A DNA stretch of 64,000 nt, from NCBI GenBank assembly GCA_031290155.1, contig JAITOB010000008.1:78603-142602 (forward strand). Reading direction: 5' to 3'. Shown here piece after piece: positions 1 through 11,085 of this stretch (within the stretch, counting starts at the first letter, position 1; each line of letters starts with the position of its first letter). The translations under genes and the position numbers were made by a program. This DNA is from Endomicrobium sp. Lineage in GTDB: Bacteria > Elusimicrobiota > Endomicrobiia > Endomicrobiales > Endomicrobiaceae. The notes beneath the pieces were generated by a model. The model was not told the DNA's origin and did not search any database. It saw nothing but the letters and a program-made list of their open reading frames with translations.

Positions 1-408
1 ATGTACAGATATTATGAACTTCTTACCCAGACGGACTTAAATGTTGTTAAAAATATGCACCCTAAAGATGCAAAATCTGCATTAGCGTTAGAGATTGTGG
101 AAAGATATTATACAAAAGAAGCTGCTTTGCAGGCAAAAGAAGAATTTAATAAGGTTTTTGCAAAAAAAAACATTCCAAATGAGATTAAAAAATACAGTAT
201 AAAAGATGTCAATATAAAGCTGTCTGATTTACTTTTTCAAAGTGGTATGGTTTCAAGCAGAAACGAAGCAAAGCGTATTATAGCGCAGGGCGGTGTAAAA
301 ATGGATTTGAAAAAGGTCAAAGAAGATTTTGTAGTTAAGTCTGAAAATTCATTTATTCTGCAGATAGGCAGAAGAAAATTCGTTAAAATATTAAGGAGCG
401 AAATATGA
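1..408 (+). CDS. tyrS: Tyrosyl-tRNA synthetase, C-terminal part including S4 domain (gene starts upstream of window)
   Basis: ORF 1-408; C-terminal S4-like segment VKLSDLLFQSGMVSSRNEAKRIIAQGGVKMD...; truncated at window edge. Confidence 0.85.
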   Translation: MYRYYELLTQTDLNVVKNMHPKDAKSALALEIVERYYTKEAALQAKEEFNKVFAKKNIPNEIKKYSIKDVNIKLSDLLFQSGMVSSRNEAKRIIAQGGVKMDLKKVKEDFVVKSENSFILQIGRRKFVKILRSEI

Positions 409-1011
409 AATTGAAAAAATATTCGTTTATTTTATTACAGCGTTATTATCAGCAGGTCTTTTTGCGTGTTCTGGACCTCAAATTACAAGAGTTTGACTCT
501 AATGAGGAAATTAATTTGAGCAGAGATTGGAACGATATTGATTCGCAGCAGGTTGCGCAGGAAATGATCGGGGATTCTTCTACAGATAAGTGGATAAACG
601 ATTATAAAGCTAACACTGGCCGAAAAAAGCCCAGGGTTATTATAGGAAATGTTGTTAATAAAACAGAAGAACATATACAAACCGATACTTTTATAAAAGA
701 TCTTGAAAAAAATCTTATCAATTCGGGTAATGCGTTATTTATAGCTTCCAAAGATCAGCGTAAAGATGTAAGAGCAGAGAGACGATCAAGCAGTTAACTC
801 AAAACAGAAACTGCAAAAAAGAAAGGCATGGAAATAGCAGCAGATTTTATACTGAAAGGCCAGATCAACTCAATTTATGATATTAATAAAAGTCCAGGTT
901 AAATATTATCAGGTTGAAATAGAGCTTATCGATTTGGAAACAAGCGAAACTGTTTGGATGGGACAAAAAAAATAAAAAAAGTAATTTCCAAAAAGTCTTG
1001 TAAAGCGTAAA
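405..1011 (+). pseudogene. LpoB-like penicillin-binding-protein activator lipoprotein, frameshifted
   Basis: RPRVIIGNVVNKTEEHIQTDTFIKDLEKNLINSG then frame change to ADFILKGQINSIYD...YYQVEIELIDLETSETVWMGQKKIKK; lipoprotein signal LLSAGLFACSGPQ is in another frame. Confidence 0.7.
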
Positions 1012-1022
1012 CTTAAAATATT

Positions 1023-2424
1023 ATGTTTAAGAAAAAAGAATATTTATTTGTGATACTAATAATATTTCCTATAATTATGCCGTTAGGAGAGTGTTCGTCT
1101 AATTTAGCCAAATATTAGAGGTAATTTAAGAACTAAAATTGACTCTGGGAATTACAAGGATGCCGCTAAACTTGTTGATAAATCAAAAATAAATACGGTT
1201 CAAGAAATATTCTTATGTATTATCTTGATTCTGGAGTGGTAGATCATTTGGCAAATAATTATGAAATAAGTTTGAAAAGATTTGAAATCGCAAAAGAAAA
1301 ATTTCAAGAATATTATCAAAGTATTACGGCAGGTCTAGGGTCTATGGCTTTTATGACAGCACAACGCCTTATTGTGGCGAAAATTTTGAAATAGTCCACA
1401 TATCGGTTGTAGAAGCTTTAAATTATATTTTGTTGGGACAAAGTAATGAGGCGGTTGTTGAGGCAAGGCAAGCAAATACGCTTTTTAAAACTTTTGGGGT
1501 TGAAAAGAATTATAAAATTTTTATAAAGATGACGGTTTTATAAGGTATTTTATGGAGCTTGATATGAATGCAGGATATATTAATGATGCGCATATTTCAT
1601 ATTATGCGGCATTGAAAGCTTACAAAACGGTATTATTCAAATTGCGCCGCCCAAAGAATTGGTAAACGATGCTTGTGCTTCAGCTTTATATTTAGGAATG
1701 AATGATAGGGTGGATGAAATAAATAAAGAATATCCTAAAGTGCAAAAAATGTGATCCCAGATTGCTGCGGAGAATGTATAATAATAAATTATAATGGATT
1801 TATTCCTAAAAAAACACAAAGCGTATTTGGATTTGCTTTATGCGATATGTGGTATTATGTTGAACATGCTGAAGTAGCCAGTGAAGAACAAAAAGTTTTT
1901 GAAAGAGCAAAGTCAATAGGGACTTCTATTTTTGCAAACGATTATATAAAAATTGCTTTTCCGCAATATACAGAAATTAAAAATAAAATGAATTCTTTTA
2001 AAGTAAAATCGGATAAATATGAGGCATACGGCGTTCTGGTTCAGGATTTAGGACAAGTAGCCCGAAAATGTCTTGACGCTGATAATAAAACTTACGCAAA
2101 AACTTTAGCTAGAGCAGCGGTTAAATACATTGTTGATAAATCTGTTTCTCAGGCGGTTGAAGAAAATAAAGGCGACGCCTAGGGACAACTTTCACAAATT
2201 TCATTTAATTTATATAATTCTCTTTCTGAAACTGCTGGTATCCGTGCGTGGAATATGCCACCGGAAACAATTTTAACGGCAAGATTGTGTATGCCAGCAG
2301 GTATGCATACGCTTAAAGTTAATTTTTTAGGAAAAAACAAAGAAATTTTACAATCATATGATATAGAAATTAATATTAAAGTGGGGGAAAAGAATTTTAT
2401 TGTAGTAAGAAGCAGTATGATATG
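1023..2424 (+). pseudogene. COG3014-like lipoprotein/TPR protein, multiply frameshifted
   Basis: MFKKKEYLFVILIIFPIIMPLGECSSN lipoprotein start, then fragments VVDHLANNYEISLKRFEIAKEKFQEYY, VEALNYILLGQSNEAVVEARQANTLFK, DMNAGYINDAHISYYAALKAYK, LSETAGIRAWNMPPETILTARLCMPAGMHTLKVNF in different frames. Confidence 0.65.
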
Positions 2425-3578
2425 AAAAAACATATTGCGTTTGTTATAAATATATTTTTATTCCCGTCATTGGCGGCTTTTGCTTCTAATGTAAATATTG
2501 AGCGGAATAAAAATAATTTATTGTTGGCGCTTAAAAAGGACAGTCTTACATTCAGTACCGCATATATCAGCGGACATACAAATAAGCAATTAGTAAGTTT
2601 TAACTTAGAAGTTTTAAATACTTCAGACAGAATTCTAAAATATTTAAAAGAAAGTACAGAATATGAGAGAGGAGAAATAATTTCAGTTTTCTTATTGTTG
2701 TTTTATGTCAATTATAAGGCAGGTGTTGCGTTTCATGAAATTGGACATGGTTTGAGAAGTAAGTCTTTCGGGTTAGATTATGAGCTTATACAGAATTCTA
2801 CTAATGTTTATAATAATTTTGAAAAAGACGAGAATTTTTTAAGTTTTTTTAATAGAATTATTTAATACTGGAAGAACAGTGTGCAGACTAGATCCTGTAA
2901 AATACGGAGAATTGAATAACAGTTTAGATCATATTTCTTTTTGTAATTTCAATATTATTATTGGCGCGGGAGGAATGAACAATGAAATATATTTTGCGGG
3001 AAAAATCTGCGATAGTATTTATGACAGAAACGAAGATGACGTACTTTTGCCATATGTTGTGTACTTGAACTAGGCTATCTCCAATTTTGTATGATATTAC
3101 GGCATCTGAAGCTGGAGACGATCCGTTTAATCTAAGAATACGGTTTGCATTGAAAGATGAAAGCGCCTTTGAAAAAGGAAGCATATGTAGCGCAGGTTCG
3201 ATTTCTTTGTTCCTTAGCGCAACGACATATGCAATTTTTACAAAAGCCCCATTGAAAGTTTGTGGTTTTAGATTACCAGATGTTTTTCCTTATATAACAA
3301 CCAGGGGAATATCTTATAAAGTTGTTAGCGGATACGAAGTGAATAAATATCTAAAGTTGATATTTGGTTTTGAGAAGGTGTTTGAAATAGAACCAGCAGC
3401 CGAATATAATTTTGGAATAGACCATATTATAGAATCGCCGTTTACAATGCACTATAGAGGAATAATTACTTTTGGACAAGAATTAGATTTTGAAGCATCT
3501 TGCACAGTTCCTTTATCGGATTTGTTTTCCATAGGCATAGGCTGTGAAATATATTCTTGTAAAAGTTTGCAAGGGTAA
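2422..3578 (+). pseudogene. Secreted/membrane protein with HEIGHG (HExxH-like) motif, broken into at least three frames
   Basis: ORFs 2422-2865, 2879-3073, 3087-3578 read consecutively; signal peptide at N-terminus; AFHEIGHGLRSKSFG. Confidence 0.55.
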
Positions 3579-3696
3579 AGATACGCTGCGTCAAATATGA
3601 TAGATAAAATCGGTTCTAAATTGAACGAAACTGATTATTATAGCAGCGGTATATTTGCATTTATATCTTATAGATATTGAAAAAAAGAGGTGGAAA

Positions 3697-4542
3697 ATGT
3701 ATAAGATTGTGAGTAAACAAGAAGTTGGCCTAAAAGTACAAAGTTATGAAATTTATGCGCCTGAAATTGCAAAAAACGCAAAAGCCGGACAATTTATTAT
3801 ATTTAGAATTGATGATAAGGGAGAAAGAGTTCCTTTAACCATTGTAAGCACAAACCCTCAAGAAGGATTGGTTAGAATAATCTTTCAGGAAACAGGTAAA
3901 AGCACTGAACATCTCGCCTCTCTTTGCAAAGGAGATTGCATACGGGATTTTGTGGGACCTTTAGGACATCCTACTGAAATCAAAAAATATGGAACCGTTA
4001 TTGCTGTTGCAGGCGGAGTAGGCGTGGCAGAAGTGCTGCCTGTTATAAAAGTGTTGAGAAAAGTTGGCAATAAGATTATTACTGTAGTCGGAGCAAGATC
4101 TAAAGATTTGATAATACTTGAGAATGAATTAAGGCAAGAAAGCGATTTACTGCTTTTTGCCACAAATGACGGAACATATGGAGTAAGAGGATTTGTCACC
4201 GATGTTTTAAGGGATATTATAAGTAAAGAAAAATCAGATATGATGTATGTCATAGGTCCTGTGTCTATGATGCAGGCTGTTGCGGAACTTACAAGAGAAA
4301 AACGTATACATACTTTAGTTTCTTTGAATCCTATAATGCTTGACGGTACCGGTATGTGCGGGGCATGCAGAGTTACCATAGATGGTAAAATGAAGTTCGC
4401 TTGCGTTGATGGTCCTGAATTTAATGGGCATTCAGTAAATTGGGAAGAACTCGTTTCAAGGCTTGCATTATTTAAAGATCTTGAGAAAATTTCTGTTAAT
4501 AAATTTAAAAATGAACAGGAGCATAAATGTTACAGAAAATAA
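3697..4542 (+). CDS. nfnA: Ferredoxin-NADP+ reductase alpha subunit / NfnA-like FAD/NAD-binding protein
   Basis: MYKIVSKQEVGLKVQSYEIYAPEIAKNAKAGQFIIFRIDDKGERVPLTI..., Cys cluster MCGACRVTIDGKMKFACVDGPEF; followed by GltD/NfnB-like gene; ORF can be extended to 3655. Confidence 0.85.
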   Translation: MYKIVSKQEVGLKVQSYEIYAPEIAKNAKAGQFIIFRIDDKGERVPLTIVSTNPQEGLVRIIFQETGKSTEHLASLCKGDCIRDFVGPLGHPTEIKKYGTVIAVAGGVGVAEVLPVIKVLRKVGNKIITVVGARSKDLIILENELRQESDLLLFATNDGTYGVRGFVTDVLRDIISKEKSDMMYVIGPVSMMQAVAELTREKRIHTLVSLNPIMLDGTGMCGACRVTIDGKMKFACVDGPEFNGHSVNWEELVSRLALFKDLEKISVNKFKNEQEHKCYRK

Positions 4543-5909
4543 AGATGCCGGAAAGAGATCCCAAAATAAGAAAAAAAGATTTTAAACAAGTAAACTCAGG
4601 GTACAGTCAGGAGGAGATGCTTAAAGAGGCAATAAGATGTCTGCAGTGTAAAAACCCTATGTGTCGCAGCGGTTGTCCTGTGGAAATTAACATTCCCAGC
4701 TTTATAAAATTTCTTGCCAGGAATAAACCTGGTAAAGCTGTTGAAGTTTTAAAACAAAAAAATAATCTTCCCGTTGTATGCGGCAGGGTTTGTCCGCAAG
4801 AGAATCAGTGTGAAAAATTTTGTATATTGTCAAAAAAAGGGGAAAGTATTTGTATAGGGAACCTGGAAAGATATGCTGCGGATTTTGCAGCTGAAAATCC
4901 CGATGATAATATAACAATTAAAAAGAACGGTATAAAAATTGTTGTTGTCGGTTCTGGTCCCGCCGGACTTACATGCGGAGGTGATTTGTTAAAAATGGGC
5001 TATGATGTTACAATCTACGAATCTCTGCACGATAGCGGCGGGGTTTTACGTTACGGTATTCCTGAGTTTAGACTTCCTAAAGAAGTTTTAGATACAGAAA
5101 TAAATAGTTTAAAGAAACTTGGAATGAAAATAGTTTTAAATACTCTTGTAGGTAGAACAAAAACCGTAAGAGATCTTTTTAGCGAAGGGTATAAAGCCGT
5201 GTTTGTTGCGGTCGGAGCAGGCCTCCCTGTATTTCCAAGAGTTCCCGGTGAAAATTTAAATCGCATTTACTGCGCAAATGAATTTTTGGTGCGAGTAAAT
5301 CTTATGCATTCTTATGATTTTCCTGCGTACGATACGCCGGTTTATAAAGGCAAGAACGTTGTAGTTGTAGGCGGCGGAAATACTGCAATGGATTCTGCAA
5401 GGACTGCGGTAAGACTTGGAGCAGAAAGCGTTAAGCTTATTTATAGAAGAACTGAAAATGAAATGCCTGCGAGAAAAGAAGAAAGACTGCATGCAAAAGA
5501 AGAAGGGGTAGAATTTATAATTTTAACAAATCCTGTAAAATTTGTCGGGGATGAAACAAAATTTGTTAAATCTGTCGAGTGTGTAAAAATGGAACTTGGA
5601 GAGTCTGATGATTCCGGAAGAAGGCGTTCTCATAAAGTTGAGGGATCAAATTATACAATAGAAACAGATATGGTTATTTTAGCTTTAGGGGTTCATCCTA
5701 ATCCTATTTTACCTTCCCTTACTGAAGGTTTAAATACTGACAGCCAAGGTTATCTTGTAATTGATAATAATTATATGACTTCAATTCCCGGGATATTTGC
5801 AGGCGGCGATATTGTTGGCGGAAATACTGTAATTGAGGCAATGGGAATGGGTAAAAAAGCGGCAAAAGCTATGGCAGAATATATCCACCTAATTAAATGT
5901 AGTTTATGA
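4527..5909 (+). CDS. nfnB: NfnB-like / glutamate synthase small-subunit-like NADPH oxidoreductase
   Basis: CLQCKNPMCRSGCPVEINIPSFI, VVGSGPAGLTCGGDLLKMGYDVTIYE, VVVVGGGNTAMDSARTAVRLGA. Confidence 0.85.
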   Translation: MLQKIKMPERDPKIRKKDFKQVNSGYSQEEMLKEAIRCLQCKNPMCRSGCPVEINIPSFIKFLARNKPGKAVEVLKQKNNLPVVCGRVCPQENQCEKFCILSKKGESICIGNLERYAADFAAENPDDNITIKKNGIKIVVVGSGPAGLTCGGDLLKMGYDVTIYESLHDSGGVLRYGIPEFRLPKEVLDTEINSLKKLGMKIVLNTLVGRTKTVRDLFSEGYKAVFVAVGAGLPVFPRVPGENLNRIYCANEFLVRVNLMHSYDFPAYDTPVYKGKNVVVVGGGNTAMDSARTAVRLGAESVKLIYRRTENEMPARKEERLHAKEEGVEFIILTNPVKFVGDETKFVKSVECVKMELGESDDSGRRRSHKVEGSNYTIETDMVILALGVHPNPILPSLTEGLNTDSQGYLVIDNNYMTSIPGIFAGGDIVGGNTVIEAMGMGKKAAKAMAEYIHLIKCSL

Positions 5910-7723
5910 AAGTTTTTAAAACATTTTTTTAAAAAAATAGTATCGCTTAATTTTATATTTTTGCTGTTGATGTCAGCGCATAGATTTATATTTTTTGTAC
6001 ATTACGGCAAAGGTATAGACTTAAATAGTTTATGTTGCGATATTTTAAGGGTATTTTGTATAGGAGTACGGTTTTGATTTATCTGTTTTCCAGTATAAAT
6101 ACCCGGCGCTGCTTTTGTTTATTGTCTCGTCTGTAACAGGCAAACAAGATTTTTTTAAACCGTTTATTAAATTTCTAAAATATTATTATACAATTCTTAT
6201 TGGTATTCTTTTCATTCTATTTTCCAAGATCATTTGAATATATTAATTTACGGTTTTTTGAAGACGATACAAGAGCTTTAATAAAGACTTTTTATGAAAG
6301 CTATAATTTTTGATAATCCTTGTGTTTTTTTTGCGGCGGATTTATTTATATCAAAGTTTATTTAAAACCTAAAAATTACAATTTTCTCTTGCCTAATATA
6401 ATTGTAAGAATTTTAATATCAATTATATTGTCTTTTTACTTTTCTATTTATAGGAGGAAGCGTCAGCTGGAATGCTGTAGGCGTGTATTCAGACGTATCT
6501 TCAAATACTTTTGTCAATAAAGTTGCAATTAATTGTATATTCACTTTACAAAGAGCAGAAGAAAGAAAAAACATTGATTATGTTGTCAAGACGGGATATG
6601 GAAATAATATCATGCGGGGTTTTGTCGATTTTTTAAATAAAGATAAGAAATTTATCCCTAAAAAGCATCCTGAAGAATTTGTTATATCAAAAACTTCTTT
6701 TAATAAAAAAATTAAAAATTTAAAACGACTGTAATTCTTATTGTAATGGAAAGTTTTGGAGGAGATTTAATTAAGTATAATTCTAAAAACTTTAATATTT
6801 TATCTCTCCTAAAAAAACATTTTGACGAAGATATTGTTTTCTATAATTTTTCATCTGAAGGCAATATTACTGTAAATGCTGTGGAAGCTACATTTTTGAA
6901 TACAGCAATAAGACCAAATGCTTTTTATATATCTCAATCAAAGTATGTTAAAAATATCTTTTTGCTTCATTATATCCCTATAAAAAAAACGGAGATGCAA
7001 CGTTTTTCATATATGGAGACAATTCAAGCTGGCGAAATATTGGGACGTTTGCATTAAATTCAGGTTTTGACAAAGCTTTGAGCGGGGGGGGTAATAAAGA
7101 AAAACTTTCAGAGAGGTCCTTGGGAATATATGACAAATATCTTTTTGGTTTAGTATTTGAAACTTTAGCGCAGACTGACAGCAATAAATTTATTTATGTT
7201 TTAACTACTACAAATCATCAAATCATCCGCCTTATTCTCTCCCGGGTAATTATAAAACTGCCTTTGGAAATCCCGAATTCTTTAAAAGACCAGACATCAA
7301 ATATAAATAATTTGAAAAAAAAGATTTGCGGCGTATCAATATGCAAACGAAATGTTAGGGCAGTTTATTGATAAAATCAAAAATTCAAAATATGCAGACA
7401 AGGCAATAATTGCCGTAACTGGCGATCACAGTTATAATGCATACCATATTGAAAGCTTTTTTGACAATATATGCGTTCCATTCTATTTGTATATTCCTAA
7501 AACCATAAATCCTAAAAATATTGACACACATATTTTAGGCTCTCATTTGGATATAATGCCCACTCTTTATAATCTTTTACTTTCTAATACAGAGTATATG
7601 TCTGAAGGAACAGATTTATTATCTAAAAAAGCTTTAAATAATACCATACTTTTATATTATACTTTTGACAGTAAACAGCAATTAGTAAAGTCATCTAAAA
7701 AAACGAACATAAAAAACTTTTAA
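5906..7723 (+). pseudogene. LTA-synthase/phosphoglycerol-transferase type sulfatase, multiply frameshifted
   Basis: TM-rich N-terminus, VILIVMESFGGDL, then YGDNSSWRNIGTFALNSGFDKALSGGGNKEKLS, AVTGDHSYNAYHIESFF...GSHLDIMPTLYNLL in different frames. Confidence 0.75.
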
Positions 7724-7850
7724 AACGCTTTTTATCTATGATAGCAATTTCGGATTATTTGACTAAAAACACAGAAAAATAATATAAGTCTGGTGTTGCC
7801 GGTAATTATTTATTCTTTTATTTGATATTAAAAGTAACGTTAGAGGCAGT

Positions 7851-9086
7851 ATGAAAGCATTAACAATTCAAATCGGAATACTGGGAAGGATAAATGTTGG
7901 CAAATCATCGCTTATGAATTTTATGACAAATCAAAACACGTCTATCGTATCTTCAGTAGCCGGAACCACTACTGATGTAGTTCACAAACAGATGGAACTT
8001 AATCCTTTAGGCCCTGTGACTCTGTTCGACACTGCAGGAATTGATGACGCGTCTCTTCTGGGAGAAGCTAGAATAGAAAAAACACAGAAAGCTTTTGATT
8101 CTTCAGACATAGTGCTTTTAATGTGTGAAACTGGGAATTTTGGAAACTTTGAAAAAAGTATTATTAAAAAAACAGAAAAAAGCAAAACACCCTGTGTTAT
8201 TGTAATAAGTAAAACTGATTTAAAAAAGCCTGATGATTTGTTTTTAGAAAAATTAAAAAAATATACAAAATATATTTTATTATTTTCCGCTTTTACAAGT
8301 AATAGAGATAATTTTTTAAATGCTTTAAAAAAGATTCTTATGGAAATTCTTCCTGACAATTATATAGAAAATTATTTAGCTTTAAGAAATATAATTAAAA
8401 AAGGCGATACTGCTGTTTTGGTCATGCCTATCGATTTAGGAGCGCCTCGCGGAAAAATAATAATGCCCCAGGTGCAGATCGTAAGGCATATTTTAGATTT
8501 AAATGCCGCTTCTTATACTGTACAGGACACTGAATATGAAATTGCCCTACAAAATTTAAAAACCCCGCCTGTAATTGTAATAACAGACTCACAAGCAGTC
8601 AAACGAATTGTGTTAAAAACGCCGGCAGATATTAAACTTACGACTTTTTCAACAATTTATGCCGCAGATAAATCTGATATAGTTGAAATGGCAAAAGGCG
8701 CTGCTGGTCTTAATAATCTTTGTGATGGCGATAAGGTTTTAATTGCTGAGTCATGCACGCATCATGCATCTGCAGATGATATCGGAAGAGTAAAACTGCC
8801 AAAATGGATAAGAGAATACACGGGTAAAAATTTAGAAGTTAAGTATATGTCAGGGCAAAATTATCTAGAAGATATTGAAAATTATAAAATTATAATACAT
8901 TGCGGCGGGTGTACACTCAACAGAAAGGGTATGCTTTCAAGACTTAATAAGGCGGTTGAAGCCGGAATATCTATAACAAATTATGGCATTGCGATATCAG
9001 TTTTCCAGGGTGTTATAGAGAAAGTGCTTGAAGTTTTTCCAGAAGCACTGGCCGCTTATAAAAAGGCGTTGAAATTCCAATTTTAA
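7851..9086 (+). CDS. hydF: [FeFe]-hydrogenase H-cluster maturation GTPase HydF
   Basis: G1 GRINVGKSS, G3 DTAGIDD, G4 SKTD; C-terminal ESCTHHASADD and HCGGCTLNRK Fe-S motif typical of HydF. Confidence 0.92.
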   Translation: MKALTIQIGILGRINVGKSSLMNFMTNQNTSIVSSVAGTTTDVVHKQMELNPLGPVTLFDTAGIDDASLLGEARIEKTQKAFDSSDIVLLMCETGNFGNFEKSIIKKTEKSKTPCVIVISKTDLKKPDDLFLEKLKKYTKYILLFSAFTSNRDNFLNALKKILMEILPDNYIENYLALRNIIKKGDTAVLVMPIDLGAPRGKIIMPQVQIVRHILDLNAASYTVQDTEYEIALQNLKTPPVIVITDSQAVKRIVLKTPADIKLTTFSTIYAADKSDIVEMAKGAAGLNNLCDGDKVLIAESCTHHASADDIGRVKLPKWIREYTGKNLEVKYMSGQNYLEDIENYKIIIHCGGCTLNRKGMLSRLNKAVEAGISITNYGIAISVFQGVIEKVLEVFPEALAAYKKALKFQF

Positions 9087-9216
9087 TTTTATAACTACAT
9101 TGCATATTATTATGATATAATCATTTTACTACAAAAAAAACTGAAGGTCAGCTGTTACTAACTTGTTTACTGTGTTTTTTACAGTCAACATTATTATTGT
9201 ACCAGGAGAATACCTT

Positions 9217-9969
9217 ATGAGAAAACCGTTAATAGCGGGAAATTGGAAGATGAATAAGACTATTTCGGAAGCTGTACAAGTTGTAAAAGACTTAAAAAAT
9301 GCAGTTGACGGCGTAACAGATGTTGAAATTTTGATTTGTCCTCCTTTTACGGCGCTTTGTGCAGTGAATAATATAGTTAAAGACTCAAATATTAATCTTG
9401 GAGCGCAAGATCTTTTCTGGGAAACAAAAGGAGCATTTACTGGCGAAATTTCTCCATCAATGATAAAGGATGCCGGTTGTTCTTATGTTTTAATCGGACA
9501 TTCGGAACGCAGGCAGTATTTTGGTGAAACTGACGAAACTGTAAATAAAAAAATAAAAGCAGCTTTTTTGGCGGGACTTACACCGGTAGTTTGCATAGGC
9601 GAAACTCTTAAAGAAAGAGAAAATAATGTAACTTTTAAAGTTATAGAAAAACAATTTAAGTGTGGTTTAACTGGCATTCCCCCGGAATATGCATCTTTGG
9701 CGGTTGTAGCTTATGAACCGGTGTGGGCGATAGGAACTGGCAAAACTGCAACTCCGGACCAGGCTCAAGAAGTTCATTCTTTTATAAGAAAAATATATGG
9801 CAAAATATACAAAGCTGCTGCTGAAAAGTTGAGAATTCTATACGGCGGTTCCGTAAACCCTGGCAATGTGTCGGAACTTATGAAAAAATCTGATATTGAC
9901 GGAGGTTTAGTTGGCGGCGCGAGCTTAGATGCCGAAACTTTTGCGAAACTTGTTAAGTATTCCAAATAA
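9217..9969 (+). CDS. tpiA: Triosephosphate isomerase
   Basis: MRKPLIAGNWKMNK, IGHSERRQYFGETDE, AYEPVWAIGTGKTATPDQ; ORF extends to 9163. Confidence 0.96.
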   Translation: MRKPLIAGNWKMNKTISEAVQVVKDLKNAVDGVTDVEILICPPFTALCAVNNIVKDSNINLGAQDLFWETKGAFTGEISPSMIKDAGCSYVLIGHSERRQYFGETDETVNKKIKAAFLAGLTPVVCIGETLKERENNVTFKVIEKQFKCGLTGIPPEYASLAVVAYEPVWAIGTGKTATPDQAQEVHSFIRKIYGKIYKAAAEKLRILYGGSVNPGNVSELMKKSDIDGGLVGGASLDAETFAKLVKYSK

Positions 9970-10065
9970 CCGATATTATTTGCTTGATTTTTTATTTTTA
10001 TTAGCGTATTGAAGTAGCATTAAGAAATTTGGTCTTGAAGAATATTAACGAAAGGACGGTGTTAA

Positions 10066-10533
10066 ATGGATAAAATTAAAAAATTGGCGTTTGCTACAGA
10101 TCATGCCGCAGCCGCGATAAGAACTAAAATAAAAGAATATCTACAAAGTATGGGTTATGAAGTTGAAGATTTTGTTTTATGTGAAAACGGCGGCTGCGAT
10201 TATCCTGACTATGCGGCTAAGGTTGCGGATGCTGTTGTAAATAAAAGAGCGGACAAAGGTATTCTTATCTGCGGGACAGGAATAGGTATGTCCATTGCTG
10301 CCAATAAAGTTAAAGGAATTATTGCGGCTATCTGCTGGGATGAAAACACTGCAAGACTTGCGGCGCAGCATAACAGTGCAAATATTTTGTGTTTGGGTTC
10401 AATGACCGCTACCGTAAGCGAAATATGCAGCAGGATAACAATATTTCTTGATACTCCATTTGAGGAAAGACATTTGCGGAGAATAGAAAAAATTAAAGAA
10501 ATTGAAAAACAACAATCTGGAGTTAAAAATTAA
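10066..10533 (+). CDS. rpiB: Ribose-5-phosphate isomerase B
   Basis: LAFATDHAAAAIRTKIKEYL..., GILICGTGIGMSIAANKVKGI. Confidence 0.94.
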   Translation: MDKIKKLAFATDHAAAAIRTKIKEYLQSMGYEVEDFVLCENGGCDYPDYAAKVADAVVNKRADKGILICGTGIGMSIAANKVKGIIAAICWDENTARLAAQHNSANILCLGSMTATVSEICSRITIFLDTPFEERHLRRIEKIKEIEKQQSGVKN

Positions 10534-11085
10534 AAGATTAATTTTTCTTCTATTTTCTCTGTTTTTGTAATGTCGTCATGTGTTGTAAACAAAGCGATTA
10601 TAAAGCAGGATTATGATTTTTACTCAGTTAAAACAATAAAGGTGGAAAAATTTTCTTTAGGGGAAATATATGATGAAATTGATGGCGCTGTACAAAATGC
10701 TTTTATTCAATATCTTTTATCTAGGGGGTAATAAACGTAATATTTGATTCTAATGTCGGAGCCGATGCTGTGTTATAGGAGGGCGTATAACTGCTTTTCG
10801 TCCCGAAAGCGATGATGTAGTTTTTGTACAGACGGTTATATATGGGTATATCCTGATTATTTTTTTGAAAATGATTTATATTATCGTAGGAATTGGAGAG
10901 TATTTTTCCGTGACAGGGTCATTTTTAGAAATGCTGTGGTTGGAATTTCTGCATAAACAGGACGGGTGGTATGGTCAGATTCACTCACTTTTGAAAGTTT
11001 AAGTACAGATTTTGCGGTTGCCGGCGCAGTAAAAAGCATTTTAAAAACTATCCCGCACTCCAATATGGATGTTAAGATTAAATAA
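10530..11085 (+). pseudogene. Decayed lipoprotein of unknown family
   Basis: VMSSCVVNKAIIKQDYDFYSVKTIKVEKFSLGEIYDEIDGAVQNAFIQYLLSRG followed by stops and frame changes. Confidence 0.45.

Noticed and set aside
405-797. ORF 405-797 as an intact novel gene
   Set aside because: Homology to LpoB-like proteins continues in another frame downstream and the signal peptide is out of frame; better explained as a pseudogene.
3885-4379. Minus-strand ORF of 164 aa opposite nfnA
   Set aside because: Overlaps a well-supported gene on the other strand; composition looks like antisense shadow with no recognisable domain.
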